From: Haemonchus contortus
Taxonomy: Eukaryota > Nematoda > Chromadorea > Rhabditida > Trichostrongylidae
Length of the DNA: 64,000 bases
Direction of reading: 5' to 3'
Assembly (NCBI GenBank): GCA_000469685.2
Contig: LS997562.1
Coordinates: forward strand, 20,799,920 to 20,863,919
Part shown: piece after piece, positions 48,680-62,300 of the stretch
Layout: every line of letters starts with the position of its first letter
How positions within the stretch are numbered: position 1 is the stretch's first letter
Translations under genes and position numbers: made by a program
Notes under the pieces: model-generated
Told to the model about the DNA's origin: nothing
What the model saw: the letters and a program-made list of their open reading frames with translations, nothing else
Databases searched by the model: none

Positions 48680-50960
48680 GCAGACTATTAGGGAAAAATT
48701 TCGAGAAAAAAACACGGTGATATATGAATATCACGAGAAAGATGATGTTGTTTAGGAAACTGGCCGGCTGATGATCGGTTAAACGAGTTTTCTATTGACT
48801 ATACGTAGTAGAGTAAAGAAAGATGAGTGTGCCTCCGTTATACACATTTCGAAATTCTCGGCCATAAATTGCTCATTGATCAGTGAAAAACAGGTTTCCC
48901 AAAACAGTGGCGGCAACAGTGACCGGATTAGTCATCGAGGTGGAGAACCATGAGTCATTTCGCCGCATTGTCATTATTCTTATTCTCAACCTGCACAGAG
49001 ATGATTCCCTTCAACACAATCGATGATACGCAGAAACATTACAAATTATGCAACATGTGAAACACTTTTTGCAATTGAACGTAAACAAGTATGCGGGAAA
49101 AGAAGTTACTGTACGCTTTGACTTTATATAAAGCAAAGGAACACATGTAGAACTAATTTTTTATCATCAGTAAACTATTCGACATACAGCAATCTTACAG
49201 CTTTCATTATACAGATTCTGTACGATGAGGTTCTACTCAATGGAATATCGTTTGTTCCAAAGCGGAATATATTGGCCGACTTGTTTCCACTCGCAGAAGT
49301 AGATTGCCATAATAAATCCATATATTCCGTATGCTCCGTAAGTAGTATAACTGAAAATCGATTCGTAAATATAGCTGTGGTAGTAAGGGCTGATGTCATT
49401 TGTTCAAGGTCATGCGAACAAGCGTCGCATGGTAAATGATACTTTCTATCTCGAAAATATAGATATGGGTTTAAATATACTGAACAGACAAATATTAGAT
49501 CAAAGGAAGTGAGCCTATGAAAATGTAGTTGAGGAAGGGGGGGGGGGTGCCCTTCTGAGTAACAGAACTCTAAAGAGGAGAAGGAGGGGTAATCACCTAC
49601 TTGTATGTCCAGTGATGGTTTTGAGAATACTGCTTTTACCTAAACTTCAGGAGGGGTGGAGCTCTGGGATGGGTGACATAGCTGAGGTAGTCTGGTGACT
49701 CGTGCAAAAAGCTGAGATGGAGAAGTATTGAACAACCAATCGGCTCACACATCCCGAAGCTCATTTACTCCGCAGTCTTAGGTGAAAAAAAACATATATA
49801 TTTGCTGTGAAACGTTCCTAGGCACTATTATGGGCTCGCGTTCTAGACCTCGATGTTTGAAAAAGCGCCCCCCCCCCCACCTCCCCCCGCGATACTTGAT
49901 AGGGGTTTATGAAGACGCTATTTGTACTTTTTTGAAACAAACTTTCCCTTACTTCCATACCATGTTGTATATATGGGTTTAAAAACATAAAAGTCGATGT
50001 TATGAATGGGTAGGGCTTCTCTAGGTCAGACATCAATGGAGTGCCAAACGCAATCATAAATTATTCATCAAAAGATCAGCGATTTGCGAGATTTCACTCT
50101 CTCAACAAAGCATACAAACAAGGGTTCGTCTTGATAGACAATTCATCTATGCGCAATGTTGGTTACTGGAGAGATATAGAGAGAACAACTAGAGTTACAA
50201 CACAAAGACCCGCTCTGCTTTGCTCCTGCTGAGCACAATAAGCAGCTAGGAGGGGAACACGAATTGCATAGCAACGCGAGTTGTAGCAAATGACGCCCAA
50301 AAGGCCCGAATTATTAGGTCCTGCTGCGCAACTACTCCGCCATGGAAACTTCGTATGACATGCAGTGTTCTGCATACGGTTTTTCTGAAGCCTCGCGAAG
50401 TGTTATGCAACATCAGCCTCTTCCACAACTAAACTTCTTGAATGAATTTTATGGCAAGGAATGTGTAGCAAACGCTCAGAGCTCCTACCGCCCATTAGAA
50501 CATTCGCCAACGTCACAACCCATGCCTACCTGCAGTTACTACAAGCAACTTCTACTCTAGAAGAAAAGCTTACTAGTTAGAATTCATGAGAGAATTCTTG
50601 ACGAGTTGCATCGGCTTCATGTACATCTTGTTAGTTCGTTAATAACCTGTAATGATTATATAGTTATAGAAACACACATAACCGACTTCATAATTAAATT
50701 CTAATACTAAATGCAATATATCACAGCGAATGAACGCGTGAATTAAAGAAAAACAATATCCAAACTTATTTATTCCCGATCAAAAACAATATGTGCGGAA
50801 TAGCAATAACAATCGCGTAAAGTTGGAGAAATAAATAAACAATATGACTAAAAAAAGCGTCTCTAGAAACTCATGCTAACAAAGCAATATGAAACCCTTA
50901 ACAGCTCATAAATATCCTCCAGTCACAGATGTTTGTTACTTGTGGAAATAACTTATGAAA
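48680..50960. other. intergenic between DAD1 and spartin, no gene seen
   Basis: Contains a G12-type run near 49539-49550 and a C10 run near 49868. A segment at about 49510-49800 resembles part of the element at 54026-54428 (AAAATGTAGTT, then a G-rich run, then AAACTTCAGG). No coding exon recognised. Confidence 0.4.
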
Positions 50961-50968
50961 TATCACAA

Positions 50969-52751
50969 TTAACCCAGGAAGTTTGCAACAACCAGATGTA
51001 GAACAACGTGAGCAAATATAAAATCCGCAAAAGCTCGCTCGGGAGAAATGTGGGAAAACTCTGACTTGTTTTCCTCGTTTACTTGAGTACGGAGGCAAGC
51101 TGAAAAGTTATAAATAATCCATACTCGCAAAGCGAAATTGAGACACTACAACTGATCGGCTACCGACTACTAAACTCAAGAACTTTTCTTACAGCCCAAA
51201 GCCCATTTTCATCGTGGATGGTCCAAAAATGTAAGCGATTTGACGTTCAAAAGCTGTTCAGTAATATACAATCGATTCAGATCCATTGCCTCCGAAGATT
51301 TCTAAGAACTCCGGCTCCTTCAGTAGCTAGCTTTTGACAAAACTATCTTGGCGTGCAGTTCGAGCTATGCTCTACAGAAGCCAAGGTAGTTTCAGCGAAA
51401 AGCTTCTAGTGAAATTTCTATACTTCCCATACGGAGCCAATTCAAGACTTTACTACCAGCTTTTGTCAAGCGCTCGTTTAGTATGAGCTTTCGAACGGAA
51501 TACCATTATCATTATTAACATACATATTTTCTATGATCATCGTAATTATTTCCAATTACAAATCATCAACTACTGGTGACTTGAAAGTTACGCGGAGCTC
51601 GACGGCAAAGAAACTCACATACTCTCAATGTTCCTCAACTCTGTAATTCCAACTCTCAAGGTATTCAGAATGGCAGCTTCACCAGATGTTGCTCTAGCAT
51701 TAGGAAACGTTTCCTACTGCCCGGCCAAAATAGAAAAATACGAATGCAAGAAAAAGAGATGACTCGGTGGAGTGAGGTAGTAAATAGGATTTGATAGTGA
51801 ACTTAGTTGTAGCAATTGGCTCAATCCTGTGGGAATGCCCACACCCGAAAGAGTATTGTTTGAGCCACATCAGATTCAACTCCCTCCTCCCAAGTGCCGA
51901 CAAAGGTACTTAAGTGCCGACAAAAGTAAAATAAAAAGCGCAGTCTTTGTTCGTCGATACAAAACTTTTGCATCAAAAAAATAAGTGGCCAACCTTTGCA
52001 TACCCTTCTTTCGTCACGAAAAAGTATGGTAAAGAATGTATTAAGAATATATCAATATGTAAGAACTCACATGCAAGAACGAAGGAAGTTACTGTTGAGA
52101 TGAATCCCGAAAGAAACGAGTTGAACGGGAAGGTTCCTACCAACAGACAGTAGACAAACTAAAAGAATTTATTATGAATGAAAGTCGTGAGTAAACCGAA
52201 AACCCCGAAAGGAGTGCCTCGAGTAAGAGCGCCTCTGAGAACTATACCGTTGTCACCAGCTCAAACCGGACATTTTAACAACAATGACATTCAAAATCTA
52301 GGTAAGTCTGTACCCAGTCGGTATGGACAAAACTAGCCAATGTAGTGGGATGTAATACTCAATGCGGATGACATGAACTTCAAAAGCTCCTGGAAAGGGC
52401 GACTGCGTTGATGATTTCGAAGTTACAGTTTTATCAAATATTACAAGCCTCCCTTGTACCTGACGGGTTCAGATTTGCTGTATTCGCTCAATAATATTGG
52501 CATAAACACGAGGCTCGACTACATCATAATGGGTAACAATGAGGGCGGACGATGGTATGGTGCCCGGTAGGACCACATTAACGGTAGTCACTGAAAGCTA
52601 GTCAGTCATAAGAATGGTTCGAAAATCAAACCTGTGCAATGCCTGTAAGCAGTATATAGACCATATAGGCGTCGATAATCTTGAGTCTTGACGGCGTAGA
52701 CTTTTGATAATCATCGAGAAGTTTTTTAATCACTTGAACAGCCTGCACCAT
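50969..52751 (-). CDS. dad-1: DAD1/OST2, oligosaccharyltransferase subunit
   Basis: Three minus-strand exons, 52751-52632, 52158-52071 and 51099-50969 (TAA 50971-50969), give 112 aa, the usual length. The protein starts [18 protein letters not shown] and continues with [20 protein letters not shown]. Exon 2 encodes [20 protein letters not shown], and the C-terminus is [20 protein letters not shown] then ANFLG. These are the hallmark segments of DAD1, with three hydrophobic transmembrane stretches. DAD1 is an ER membrane subunit of the complex that transfers N-glycans to nascent proteins, and its loss triggers apoptosis in animal cells. Phases are 0 then 1 and match exactly. Intron 2 is about 970 bp. 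It is an unambiguous call. Confidence 0.95.
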
Positions 52752-52759
52752 TATATGCA

Positions 52760-54020
52760 CCTTGCCCCAAACGAAATTTGCTAGAAAAGACCATATATAG
52801 AGACTATAAAGGTTTCACTGAGGTTATGAGAAAGTGGTACGATTGTGGAGAGGGAATCTTTCCGTTGTAGACAACCATTGGCTATAGAAGCGAACCGTTC
52901 CGGTTAACAATATAGAAAGATAAAAGACACAAAATGCTTCCGAAAATACACAAAAGAAATGCAGATTGTGAGAAAAAGGGCCTAAACGCGGCAACCACGT
53001 GCGTGCAAAAATCGAATCAGTCCACTCCTACAGCATAAACAAGAAACTTTAGCATACTGGAGAGAGTGAAGAGTCAGAAACCTATGATTAGGAAGAACAG
53101 CACGACCTTTCAGGGGGATTAAGAGAACACAAGCGAACCTCACTTACTCTAGCAACGTTAATAACACAAATGAACTTAATCGTCGTGGCTCTCAACCGCG
53201 CAGCAAAACAACTCGTCCAGTGGGCGGGGCATGGAAAGAAAGCGTTACGGTCCGTTAATGTACGCTAGGTTAAGGTCAAAAACAGCTTGTTATTTGAGCA
53301 TGAATTTTGCCGATTATTTAGCAGTGATCACATTTATACTGCTGCTGTTCGTAATGCATAGATATCTATGAAATGTTCTTCTGAATAGGCCATTTTGGGA
53401 GTGATTGGTTTTCTTGGGATTTCCACAATCTTCTTGGAATAATTTCACTGCCTTAACCTGCTATACCCTTATCCATCCTTAACGGGTATCCTGACACTGA
53501 CTTGTGGGGTATTCCCGCTCATCCTTATAGGAATTTAAATCGACACCCGGCGAAGTTATTCCCATTGCCGTGACATGTTGTAGCACCATAATTAGTTCTT
53601 TGAATCCTGATAAGATAGCTGCTTCAGCACCACCCTTGACCCAAGCGAACCTTGAGTGATTACTGTTCTATGGTCTACCGCTATCGAGCGCTATGGACGA
53701 GGTTTCGTGGCTAATCTTAGAGGCCGCGCATGTGGTATTGAGATAACTAGTACATTTGACGTAGCGTTCGAGAGCGTCTGTGGGCGTGTCACCTCGTTGT
53801 CTCGAGTCTCTCCCAGTGGGACATGGCCCTCTACGTGACTGATGGGCGATTCACGTGATGGGCAACGATCCTGAGCCTCAAATAATAATAGCTCCTATAA
53901 TACATCGTGCACGTATCATGTGTGGGCTTCTTGGCGCGGAGCCAAGATCGCTTTCTTCCTAGTCATCGTGGCAGGAAACTTCCCTCCTCGAGATGTTTGA
54001 GCTCAAGATACCCATTTGGT
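52760..54020. other. upstream of DAD1, no gene seen
   Basis: Should hold the DAD1 promoter. No divergent gene or RNA gene recognised. Confidence 0.35.
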
Positions 54021-54025
54021 CATTA

Positions 54026-54428
54026 AGTGCTGGGGTGAAAATGTAGTTCGAGGGGGGAGGGGCACCTATCACAATGTTAGCATAACAAGGACTGAACTCG
54101 ATGAAACGTGTCATGCCGCGTTACATCAGAAAGGTGCCAGTTTTTAGCTAAGCTTCAGGGGGCAAGGAGCACCCCGTTGGGTAAGTTTTCTTTCTTTTCG
54201 CCCGAGGTAATCAGCTCACCCATCCAGGTGCTCCTACACTTCTTGGGCTTAGGTAAAAAACTACATTTCCTTGGCTAAGGCAGATGGTCACTGCCCATCA
54301 TCCTCTTCGCCTCTGATACAGTGTTAATATAACAAGAATAAATACGTTAGACTGACTGAGTTCATTTCTTGATATACTGAACGTGTGATGGGTGCCCACC
54401 TCAGCCGACTACATTTCCACCAGCACTG
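54026..54428. mobile_element. terminal-inverted-repeat element, non-coding
   Basis: The left end AAGTGCTGGGGTGAAAATGT...GGGGCACCTATCAC is matched by the inverted right end CCAGTGCTGGTGGAAATGTA...GGGCACCCATCAC, imperfect over about 45 bp. The interior has further inverted and direct pieces of the same motif, for example AACTACATTTCC near 54260. Confidence 0.45.
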
Positions 54429-54434
54429 GTAATG

Positions 54435-57400
54435 AGTGCCCAAAGCACCTGATCCTGAAATTGGGTTCTGATCGATTGGCTGGCATACTAGTCACCTGTG
54501 GTGTAATCCTAAAAAAAGTTACCGAAGGCCTAACAATGGAGCTAGGTCCTGGGGTATTAATAGACATATCAAACTCCGCAGGTTGATAGGTAAGCACCTT
54601 CTCACCTCTCTAAACGCATAATTAATTAGGGTTACCACCGAAGTGGGCGACCAAGGCCGGTCCGACTTTGCCACACCTCCAAATCAACAATGGGCTGCAA
54701 CAAAACAGCTCATAAATCTCGTCATCACGACAGGTTCCCTATTACCAAGTCATTTGGGACGGGAGCTCTGCAGTTTCTTTGCGGTCGTGCCGGTTTGCTG
54801 AGGCTATAATCACTTGTCCCTCGTCCATACAACCTTCTTACTTACTAATTTAATTGAATAACTAATTTTTATTTCATTCGGGCCTTATTAGTAACTAAGT
54901 TTACTGTTACAACGTCAACTCCTTGTATTCCTTTTATAGACGGAGTTAGCTGCTTTTCCCACTTCGATGTTGACGAGAATGTCCACAAGCTCTTCCCACA
55001 AGGCGGAAGTCGTGTAAGCGTAAATAGCCCCCTCCTCCCGCTCCCCCTCCCCGTCGTGAGGTAATTCACGTGAACTGGGCGAGGATCCCTTTTTGATTAC
55101 CACTCTGTGATTGGTCGGCTAGCCGTTCCTGTGGTTAAGCCCGCCGCGCTCATCCGTCTGGTGTCTCGATCCTGGGGTCGAGACGCAGAGGAAAAAACTA
55201 TTGGTTGTTTCAAACGACGGGCTATTTCGATGGGAGTGCAGCTGGAGCGTACTTTCCTCCGTCATCCGCACTTGTTTTCAAAATATCAGGTTCCATTACC
55301 ACGTGATTACTCTTTCCTACATAATTCTTTCTTATGAAGTCTACGATGAAGATGTCAGAAGTATCTGCGAGGTTTTACACGGTTTTATGCCGAAGTTTTT
55401 GAGAAATGTGCCTTTCAATCCTAGAATCGTATTTTTCTGGAACCATTTGACAGCTATACTCCTATCATTTGACAGCTATAGTCCTATTGAAATGGAATGT
55501 TGTGATTATTTAGGGTGGGTTAGGTTTTTTAACGTTGTGGCGTAGCACAAAAGAAATCGCCTTACGAAGGGTTTGGGTGGTTATCGTGGCATACTCATAG
55601 TCACGTTCACATAACGAAAAGTAATGTCTGATTCATCTTTGGGGTCACTTATTAGTGCTATATAAATGGGTATTCAATTATGTATATATGTAACTCTTCT
55701 CGAATTTTGTGTAGAAGTCGTCTAAGTGAGGTTTTCTCGACTAGGCCCAGACACTCGTTACTCATTTATCAACTTGCAGCTATCCAATTACCTGTCACGA
55801 AAGCATTTAAGCGAAGAAAAAAATCTTCTGGGAACTGTGATGGTACTCCGAAAAGGGATGGGGACTTGTCCTCTGTCTAGATGCGGGGTCTAACGGCTGT
55901 CCTACATCAACTTTTAGACTCGTTTACATGCCTTTTCCTATATGCTTTTCATGGTTTTACGTTGCTTCATAAAACCTGATGTCATTTTGTTTACTCACTT
56001 CTATTAAACAAACAAATCACGTCAATCTGAATTGCAGGAGGGCCAATTAACAGTTTTTCTCGAACGTTACGGTTTTCCCTCTCCGATAGGTAGCATGGAA
56101 TTTAATTTTGTGGTTGATAGACAAACTCGCAGGCTTCTTTTCCTTCGTGAAGTCTCAAATAGTTCAGCACAATTTCATCTTTGTAGAATAGTTTTTGAAA
56201 TAAAAAGTTTTGTTTCGAAGATGCCTCGAGATTGCTCTAATAAAAGCTTGGATTTTAGTGGGCATCGAAAGCTTTTTTTTCTGTAACGTCAGCAGTTTTC
56301 GTTGAAAGTGGGAGGTCTCAAACGACAAAATGAACTCGTACTGGGTCGATAGGGGTATGTGTTCCCTTATCAGACGACCAATACTGTTGAATGCTTCACT
56401 CAATGTCAGATTTGAAAAATTAATGGTATTCGCGAAATAACCTCTCGTCGTGGGAACGTTTTACCTCTACTTTTGCTTTGGGGAGGTTACTGGGAACATC
56501 TCTCCGTCAATATATTTCCCAGTGAAAGTAGACCGTTTTGAAGTGACATTTATTGTTATTGGTTCAGTCTTTGCAAGTTATCAGCGATCACCTCATGACA
56601 ACATTTTGCACAGTGAAGTATTCCTGCGGGTACTGGGCTCCGGCAATACCACCCTTCTCCAACATCACCTCATTCTAGCATTACTGCTGAACCGGATGTA
56701 CTTGTAGCGGTGTTGTAACCTCGTTCGCTGTTAGTGATCGATATAGATTCATGATAGCAAAACCTCTGTCCACCAACTTTGGGCTTTGACCTTGACGTCG
56801 AGAAGCTAATGTGTCCTTGATTTTCTTTTTTTTGGACCCAAATACATTTCTCTGCCTAGACCTATAGGTGGAATTTGCTGCTTTCCATGATCAGAATCCA
56901 CTGAGCACGCACTTTTCTCCGATTCCATTCCTCTTCTAATGGAAATTTACCATTTTCAAAATTTTTTCAATCTTAATCATAGTTGTGTGGGGCACGTCGA
57001 TGTTAGGTTTCTGATGAATCTTTGACATTTGTCCTTCCTTATTTGAAACGACGTTTTGTCTTCAGAGCCTCATTATTGCTTGTGTATCATAAAAAAGCGA
57101 ATCAAATCCCCCATAGCCAAATGGGTCGTTAATCAGAGACCTCATTCCATTGGCTTCATTTTCCTGCACTTCTGAAGAGCTAGCTTATCTAAAGTTAAGT
57201 TCAAAATCAACTTGTAAGTAACTAACCAACTAAAAGACTTGAACGAATCTTCAAAACAAATTTCTGACAACCTGCCTGTCCTTTTCGGCATTCGGGAAAA
57301 AAAGTTGATTGATAGAGAGTGGACAAGTGTGGCAACGAGAACCGTCGTATTAGAACGGAGATCGTTCTAAAGACCATTTTTGTTTGAACAGCTTCGGTGT

Positions 57401-58780
57401 TTGCTCCTCATGCTAGTTTGTTTTATATTTGCTCTTTCATTCATTATCCACAGTTTTATCTTTCCTCCAAAAAAGAAAATTCACTGGGAAAACCTCTGGG
57501 AATTTCTTTGAGACTTTCAGATTTATCGAATGATTGCTGTCTGATGTAATTACGCTCGAACCTGTTCACAGCGATCGTTTTTTCCGCAACTTTTGATTTG
57601 TCTCGTCTATAAGCATTAGTGGTTACGCCCGTTCAGAAATTTCTGTGCCTTATCGAATCTGTCTTGTATTAAGTAACTTTATTTTACACGAAGAAATGTT
57701 TGAAACGCTTGAGTAATAAAAAATTAGTCAAAAGTGCGAGTCCCAGTGAATCCTATGTGTATTGTTATACGTTGTAGTCCTCCCGTCAGGTGACTTTCGA
57801 CTTGGTAGTTTTGTCGCTGTTGTGGGAGAAGACCATTCTCAATATCACGATTTTTTTCTTAGATGTTATCAAGGATGCGTGGAAACAACGATTTTGACCG
57901 TTGCGGTCTCTTAGTCGCGATCAACTGGTATAGTTTTACACTCATGCTATGACTTAGGTTCCCTTTCCCAGCTTTTGGGTCCTTCCACTTTAAATGTCCA
58001 ATTTCCGCTAAGTTACAGTTGTGAAACATTACAGCTTTTTATAGACATTTGCTTACGGTATTAGCTTGATTTTACTGTTTTGCTAAAGTTTTAATGTTTT
58101 TTTTTTGTTTTGTCCTATCTATCGCTTTGGGAACAAACTGACGCGACTATTCTGAATACAGTTTTTAGCCTTTTTCAAATCTGTTGATATGGTGGTTCAT
58201 AAGCGAGAGTTACTCTCGTGTTGAGTGTAGGGGAAGCGATTTTTCGAAACGTAGCTTCATACAATATCCAATCATTTGGGAGGGTAAGAGGATATGGATA
58301 GCGTAGCCCTATTTGACCCTTATGGGGCGAAACCCCAGTCCAAAAGCTGATCCCCAGCTTGTCTGGGACGTGTTTGACCGCCCTTTGTAGTCTGCAAAGG
58401 CGGAGTCTTCGTAAAACTTCTATGGCTTTTCAGCTATTCGTATCTTGAGCGAAGGTGTGCGTCTGATTAGAAGTGTACGTGTGTTCTGACATGAGTTTGG
58501 TGTGTATGATTCAATTATCCTCCACGTGAGCGACCGGTTTTCCTCCCATTTACGCTCTATCGTTGTGCGGTAACGTCGGTTCAGTGGAAGTATAACAAAG
58601 TCAGTTCGAGGTTGTACAAACAATATTTCCTCAACACTTGTTACTTCCCTCCAGTTGTAGCATCTTCATTTATGACGTCGCGTCATTGATATCCTTTTCT
58701 AAGCTGTCTGCTCGAGGCTTTCCTCTCTTTGCTCTGTTGAAGACTGTGCGATCAGCAGTTTTCTTTTTTTGTGACTGAGA
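54435..58780. other. long non-coding stretch, no gene assigned
   Basis: T-rich sequence with scattered AG acceptors but no exon chain I can defend. The frames 55107-55545, 56032-56286 and 56450-56707 lack recognisable domains. It could be 5' flanking or intronic sequence of the trehalase gene. A cluster of short GC hairpins lies at about 58310-58410. Confidence 0.35.
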
Positions 58781-58783
58781 CTG

Positions 58784-58840
58784 AAAGCAGTGTGAATCGC
58801 CGCTGCTTTGACAGCTCGTCGTGGCGATTCATACTGCTTT
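58784..58840 (+). other. 18-bp-stem RNA hairpin candidate
   Basis: AAAGCAGTGTGAATCGCC (58784-58801) pairs with GGCGATTCATACTGCTTT (58823-58840) with a single mismatch that becomes a G-U pair in RNA. The loop is 21 nt. Size is in the range of an animal pre-miRNA, though the stem is short for one. Confidence 0.3.
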
Positions 58841-59047
58841 ACTCCGTAGTTTTTCGTGAAAACAATCGATTCGACAACTTTTCAGTACGCTCATCATTTC
58901 ATCCTTCGTTTCGTTCTTCTTCGTTGTTCTTTCGATTCGGTCGATAACTATGTATTTTGTTGCAGATTCTCGTGTGTCTTTAAGGAGCGTTTCATGACAT
59001 CGATATAAAAAATTGCGGAGGACTGTATGATTATTTGTCGCTAGGCA

Positions 59048-59307
59048 ATGCTCTACACTGTTTTGTCCGTGCTTAGGTACATTTTGTTTACATTTACTTA
59101 TGTATTTGGACTCTTTTTCTCATTTCATTTAGTCAAGAATAATTTCTAATAGCAGCTTATCAGTTAGCCTTCACATTCCATGCAACAGCTAATCATTTGT
59201 GTTTAGCCAAATCTATTGCGATGGACCAATACTTAGGACGGTGCAAGATTCGTTTATGTTCCCAGATTCGAAACATTTCGTCGACATGTCGCTCAAGTTT
59301 GATCCAA
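59048..59307 (+). CDS. trehalase, N-terminal exon(s) only
   Basis: The exon 59207-59307 (acceptor GTTTAG, donor GTATGT) encodes 33 residues, IYCDGPILRTVQDSFMFPDS then KHFVDMSLKFDP, which match the start of the GH37 trehalase domain (IYC-G-L-VQ---F-DSK-FVDM-K-DP). Trehalase splits trehalose to two glucoses. A candidate first exon 59048-59076 (MLYTVLSVL, with CTAG|GCAATG upstream) joins in the correct phase (AG|C = Ser), but its hydrophobic leader is very short, so another first exon may exist. I did not find the remaining exons to 64,000. The gene either continues past the window with long introns or is broken. Confidence 0.65.
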
Positions 59308-59309
59308 GT

Positions 59310-62300
59310 ATGTACTGTAACATAATTTTCTGTTTCCATTTCGAAAGTGGCCATAGCTATACGAACATTGACGAAAAAGCGGACGCTTGTCCCGCTGGAA
59401 CAGTTGCGAAGCTGAGTGCACCCTGCACCTATCACGTGAATCCCACATGGGCGAAACGGCAGCGCAATTTTCAGCATTCAATATTACTTGTGAGAGGGAC
59501 TGCTTGGGGAGATTTATCTTCTGCCACTACATTTGTCTTTCGAGAAATAAGATTGTCAAGCATCCTCTTAGTGCCATAAACTTAGAAAAACGCTTAATGA
59601 AAAAGATATTATTGCGAGTTATAAATTCCTTTGCGAACAAATCTAGCCAGTAATGAATTTCACATATTACAAAGTCGCTGTTCAGTGCTTAGGGAGGTCT
59701 TTGATGCGTCAATCCAAGGGCATACGTAGGTATACGTAAAGGGCAAAACTATGCAAAGCATCAGGATTCTCGGTGAAGTGCCGTCAGTGTTATGCCTGCG
59801 ACTTCTTCAGAGTTCTTTGGGTTGATCCTGCTGGAAGAGGCCTTCCAATAGCGTCCATCAATCAGTCACTAGAGAACCTGGATATTTTACTGGGAAAAAT
59901 AACATACCCAGTCTTTCGACACCGATTCGCACTCATTATTGTGAAAAATGTTTTTGTTGCTATCCGTGCTGCACAAGTTGCTCTTTGATTGCCCTCGTGA
60001 CTCTCATTCTACCTCCCTTAAGTCTTGTAGTGCTGTTGTAGTTCTTGGGCTGAGGGAGTATTTCACGTGGGCTTTGGTTCACAACGTCAACATCTGCGAT
60101 TAAAACTCATTAAACAGTCTCCTGACGATGAACAGTAACAATATTTGTAAAAATTTTCAAATACGTTGATGGCATTCGATTTTTCGAAATATTTGACTCG
60201 ATGTTCTATTGATTATGGTTTCTCATTGTTTCTGACGAAAGATTGTCATCAAAGTTTGACATGAACAAAGTATAATTCGATTTGATGCCTAGGTACAATG
60301 TTCTTTCGTGCGATGTTGCCAACCATCACATTCAGTAGGGAACTTGCTGAGTAAATCATGCGCGTTGGGGGACAAACTTACCTGTATCCTGCATTGTTTC
60401 AAACAATATCAACATTCTTCTTATTTGCGAAGTAGCGGTCAAACCATAATTTTCAGTTGCCTCGTTCTCCGGGATACATATCATGGGTAGCTGTTTCTCA
60501 ATCTCTTCATTAACATCTCCCCCAAACTCTACCGCTCCCCCTCCCCCAAAACTAGTTGATTATGGAGCATTGTGGTTAATGTGTGCAATTGAATGGGCGA
60601 TGTCGTGTAGAACTCCGGTTCGTCTCGAACATCAAAAAGTCACTTTTTAATGATCGTGTCCGCTTTGGAGTATTTACACAAAATATGTATTCACACGTTT
60701 CTTGCTGTTGCATACGTCAATACTCAAAGTCTTGGGCGGAGGTGGTCACGAATGTCGGGGACTTTTCTCACTTGAATGAGTTGTCTGAAATGGTGGTCGA
60801 GTTCAGCTGAAGTGAACTGTGATCCTATGATCGTGTTTGCTTTTGTACACGAAAATCCCTGCGAAAGGATGTATGCATTCTAACGGTCGGTACGGTAGCT
60901 ACTGTAATGTGTCAGAACAGGATACCGTTTTTAGAGGTTTCGTAGGTTCGGATGGGTTCATCGTAAGACCAGCGTAGATACGCGATAGAAATGTCTGCAT
61001 TAACGTTACTTACATTCTCTTTAACAGGCCGAAAGTTAGAATTTCGTGAATGTTTATCGTCTTCTCTGTGCTTCTGGGGCAATGCAAGTACAAGACCACA
61101 GGGATCTCTTCTATCATTTTTCTTTTTTTTTCCGTCACGATGATGATGACTGTAGAGTAGTTCGACTGCTCCACATGGCTTTTTAACTTGCAGCTGCCTG
61201 TCTCTCCTCGAAATGTGTGGTTAGGGGAAATCTATTGAGTTCCAGGGATTACTTTGCATTGGTTTCGACGTGATTAATTGAATACATACTTAACCTTGAA
61301 CATTTCCAATATGGATGTTAATTTGAAGTGACGCGGACTTCATGGAACGACTTTTTGCACCGCGCACCTAATCGCGTACTCCAAGTCAGTTACCGCGTAC
61401 TGAAAACAGGGCTGTTCTCAGTACAGATGGAAGCGAATAGTGGTATTTTCTGATAAATAGTTGGATTCAAGGGAGTTTCGAGCGGCTGAGTCACGTTGAA
61501 AAACAGAATAAATTCTTATTGAATGTGGAAGCTAGTCTGTTCCAGCCATTTCATTAGTTTTCAAAATCACTGCTCATCTTCTTAACTAGACAGCGAACAC
61601 TATGGTCATTCTCACGAGGAACTACGTGTGTGGGTGAGTGCGTTGTCGTCCTAAGAGATTCGAGTTATCAGTTCGTCTTATGAGCTAAGCTGGTCCTTAT
61701 CGGCAGTGCTTAGAGGTGAAGGAGCATGTTTAAAAAATCGATTTAAGCCGATTAGTCACGACTCCAGTGCATGAATCTGGTATTGTTGTTCTGGGAAATT
61801 ACGAGTAAAGAAGACCTACCCTACCGGGAACAGTCAAGGGGTTGTAAAAATCAAATATCACACGTATTTTGAGCGGAAAGTTTTGAAAACCTAACAACAT
61901 ATCACTGTAAATGTACAGAAATTATTTTGATGTCCTAGGCTTAGGCTTAGGCCTGCCTATACGAAGATTGTGAGTTTTGTGCTAACACCATTTCTACATT
62001 TCTCTGAGTGATTCTTTGTGTTTTTCCCTCCCTCACTGTCTTTTTTATTCTCACTTTGAATTCTTTTTTTTTCGGAATTTATGATTTTGAGCGACCCTGT
62101 CGTCGTATGGAAGTTGATTCATTACATTCCTTCAATTCTGTGGTGTGCCACAGGTTGTTCTATGCTGTGAGTGATGACATTCATGTGGGCAGCCTTTTTA
62201 GTGTGACCACCAAAAGCAAACTGTGCCATGTCAAAAGTCAAGAAAGTTCCACACTTTGATATGAATGCAGGGCTTGAGAGATCATGATGTTTACATTTGC

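Noticed and set aside
52200..52610. Apparent decayed exons 2 and 3 of DAD1 directly after exon 1, suggesting a pseudogene
   Set aside because: Chance resemblance in intron 1. The true exons (52158-52071 and 51099-50969) are intact and in phase.
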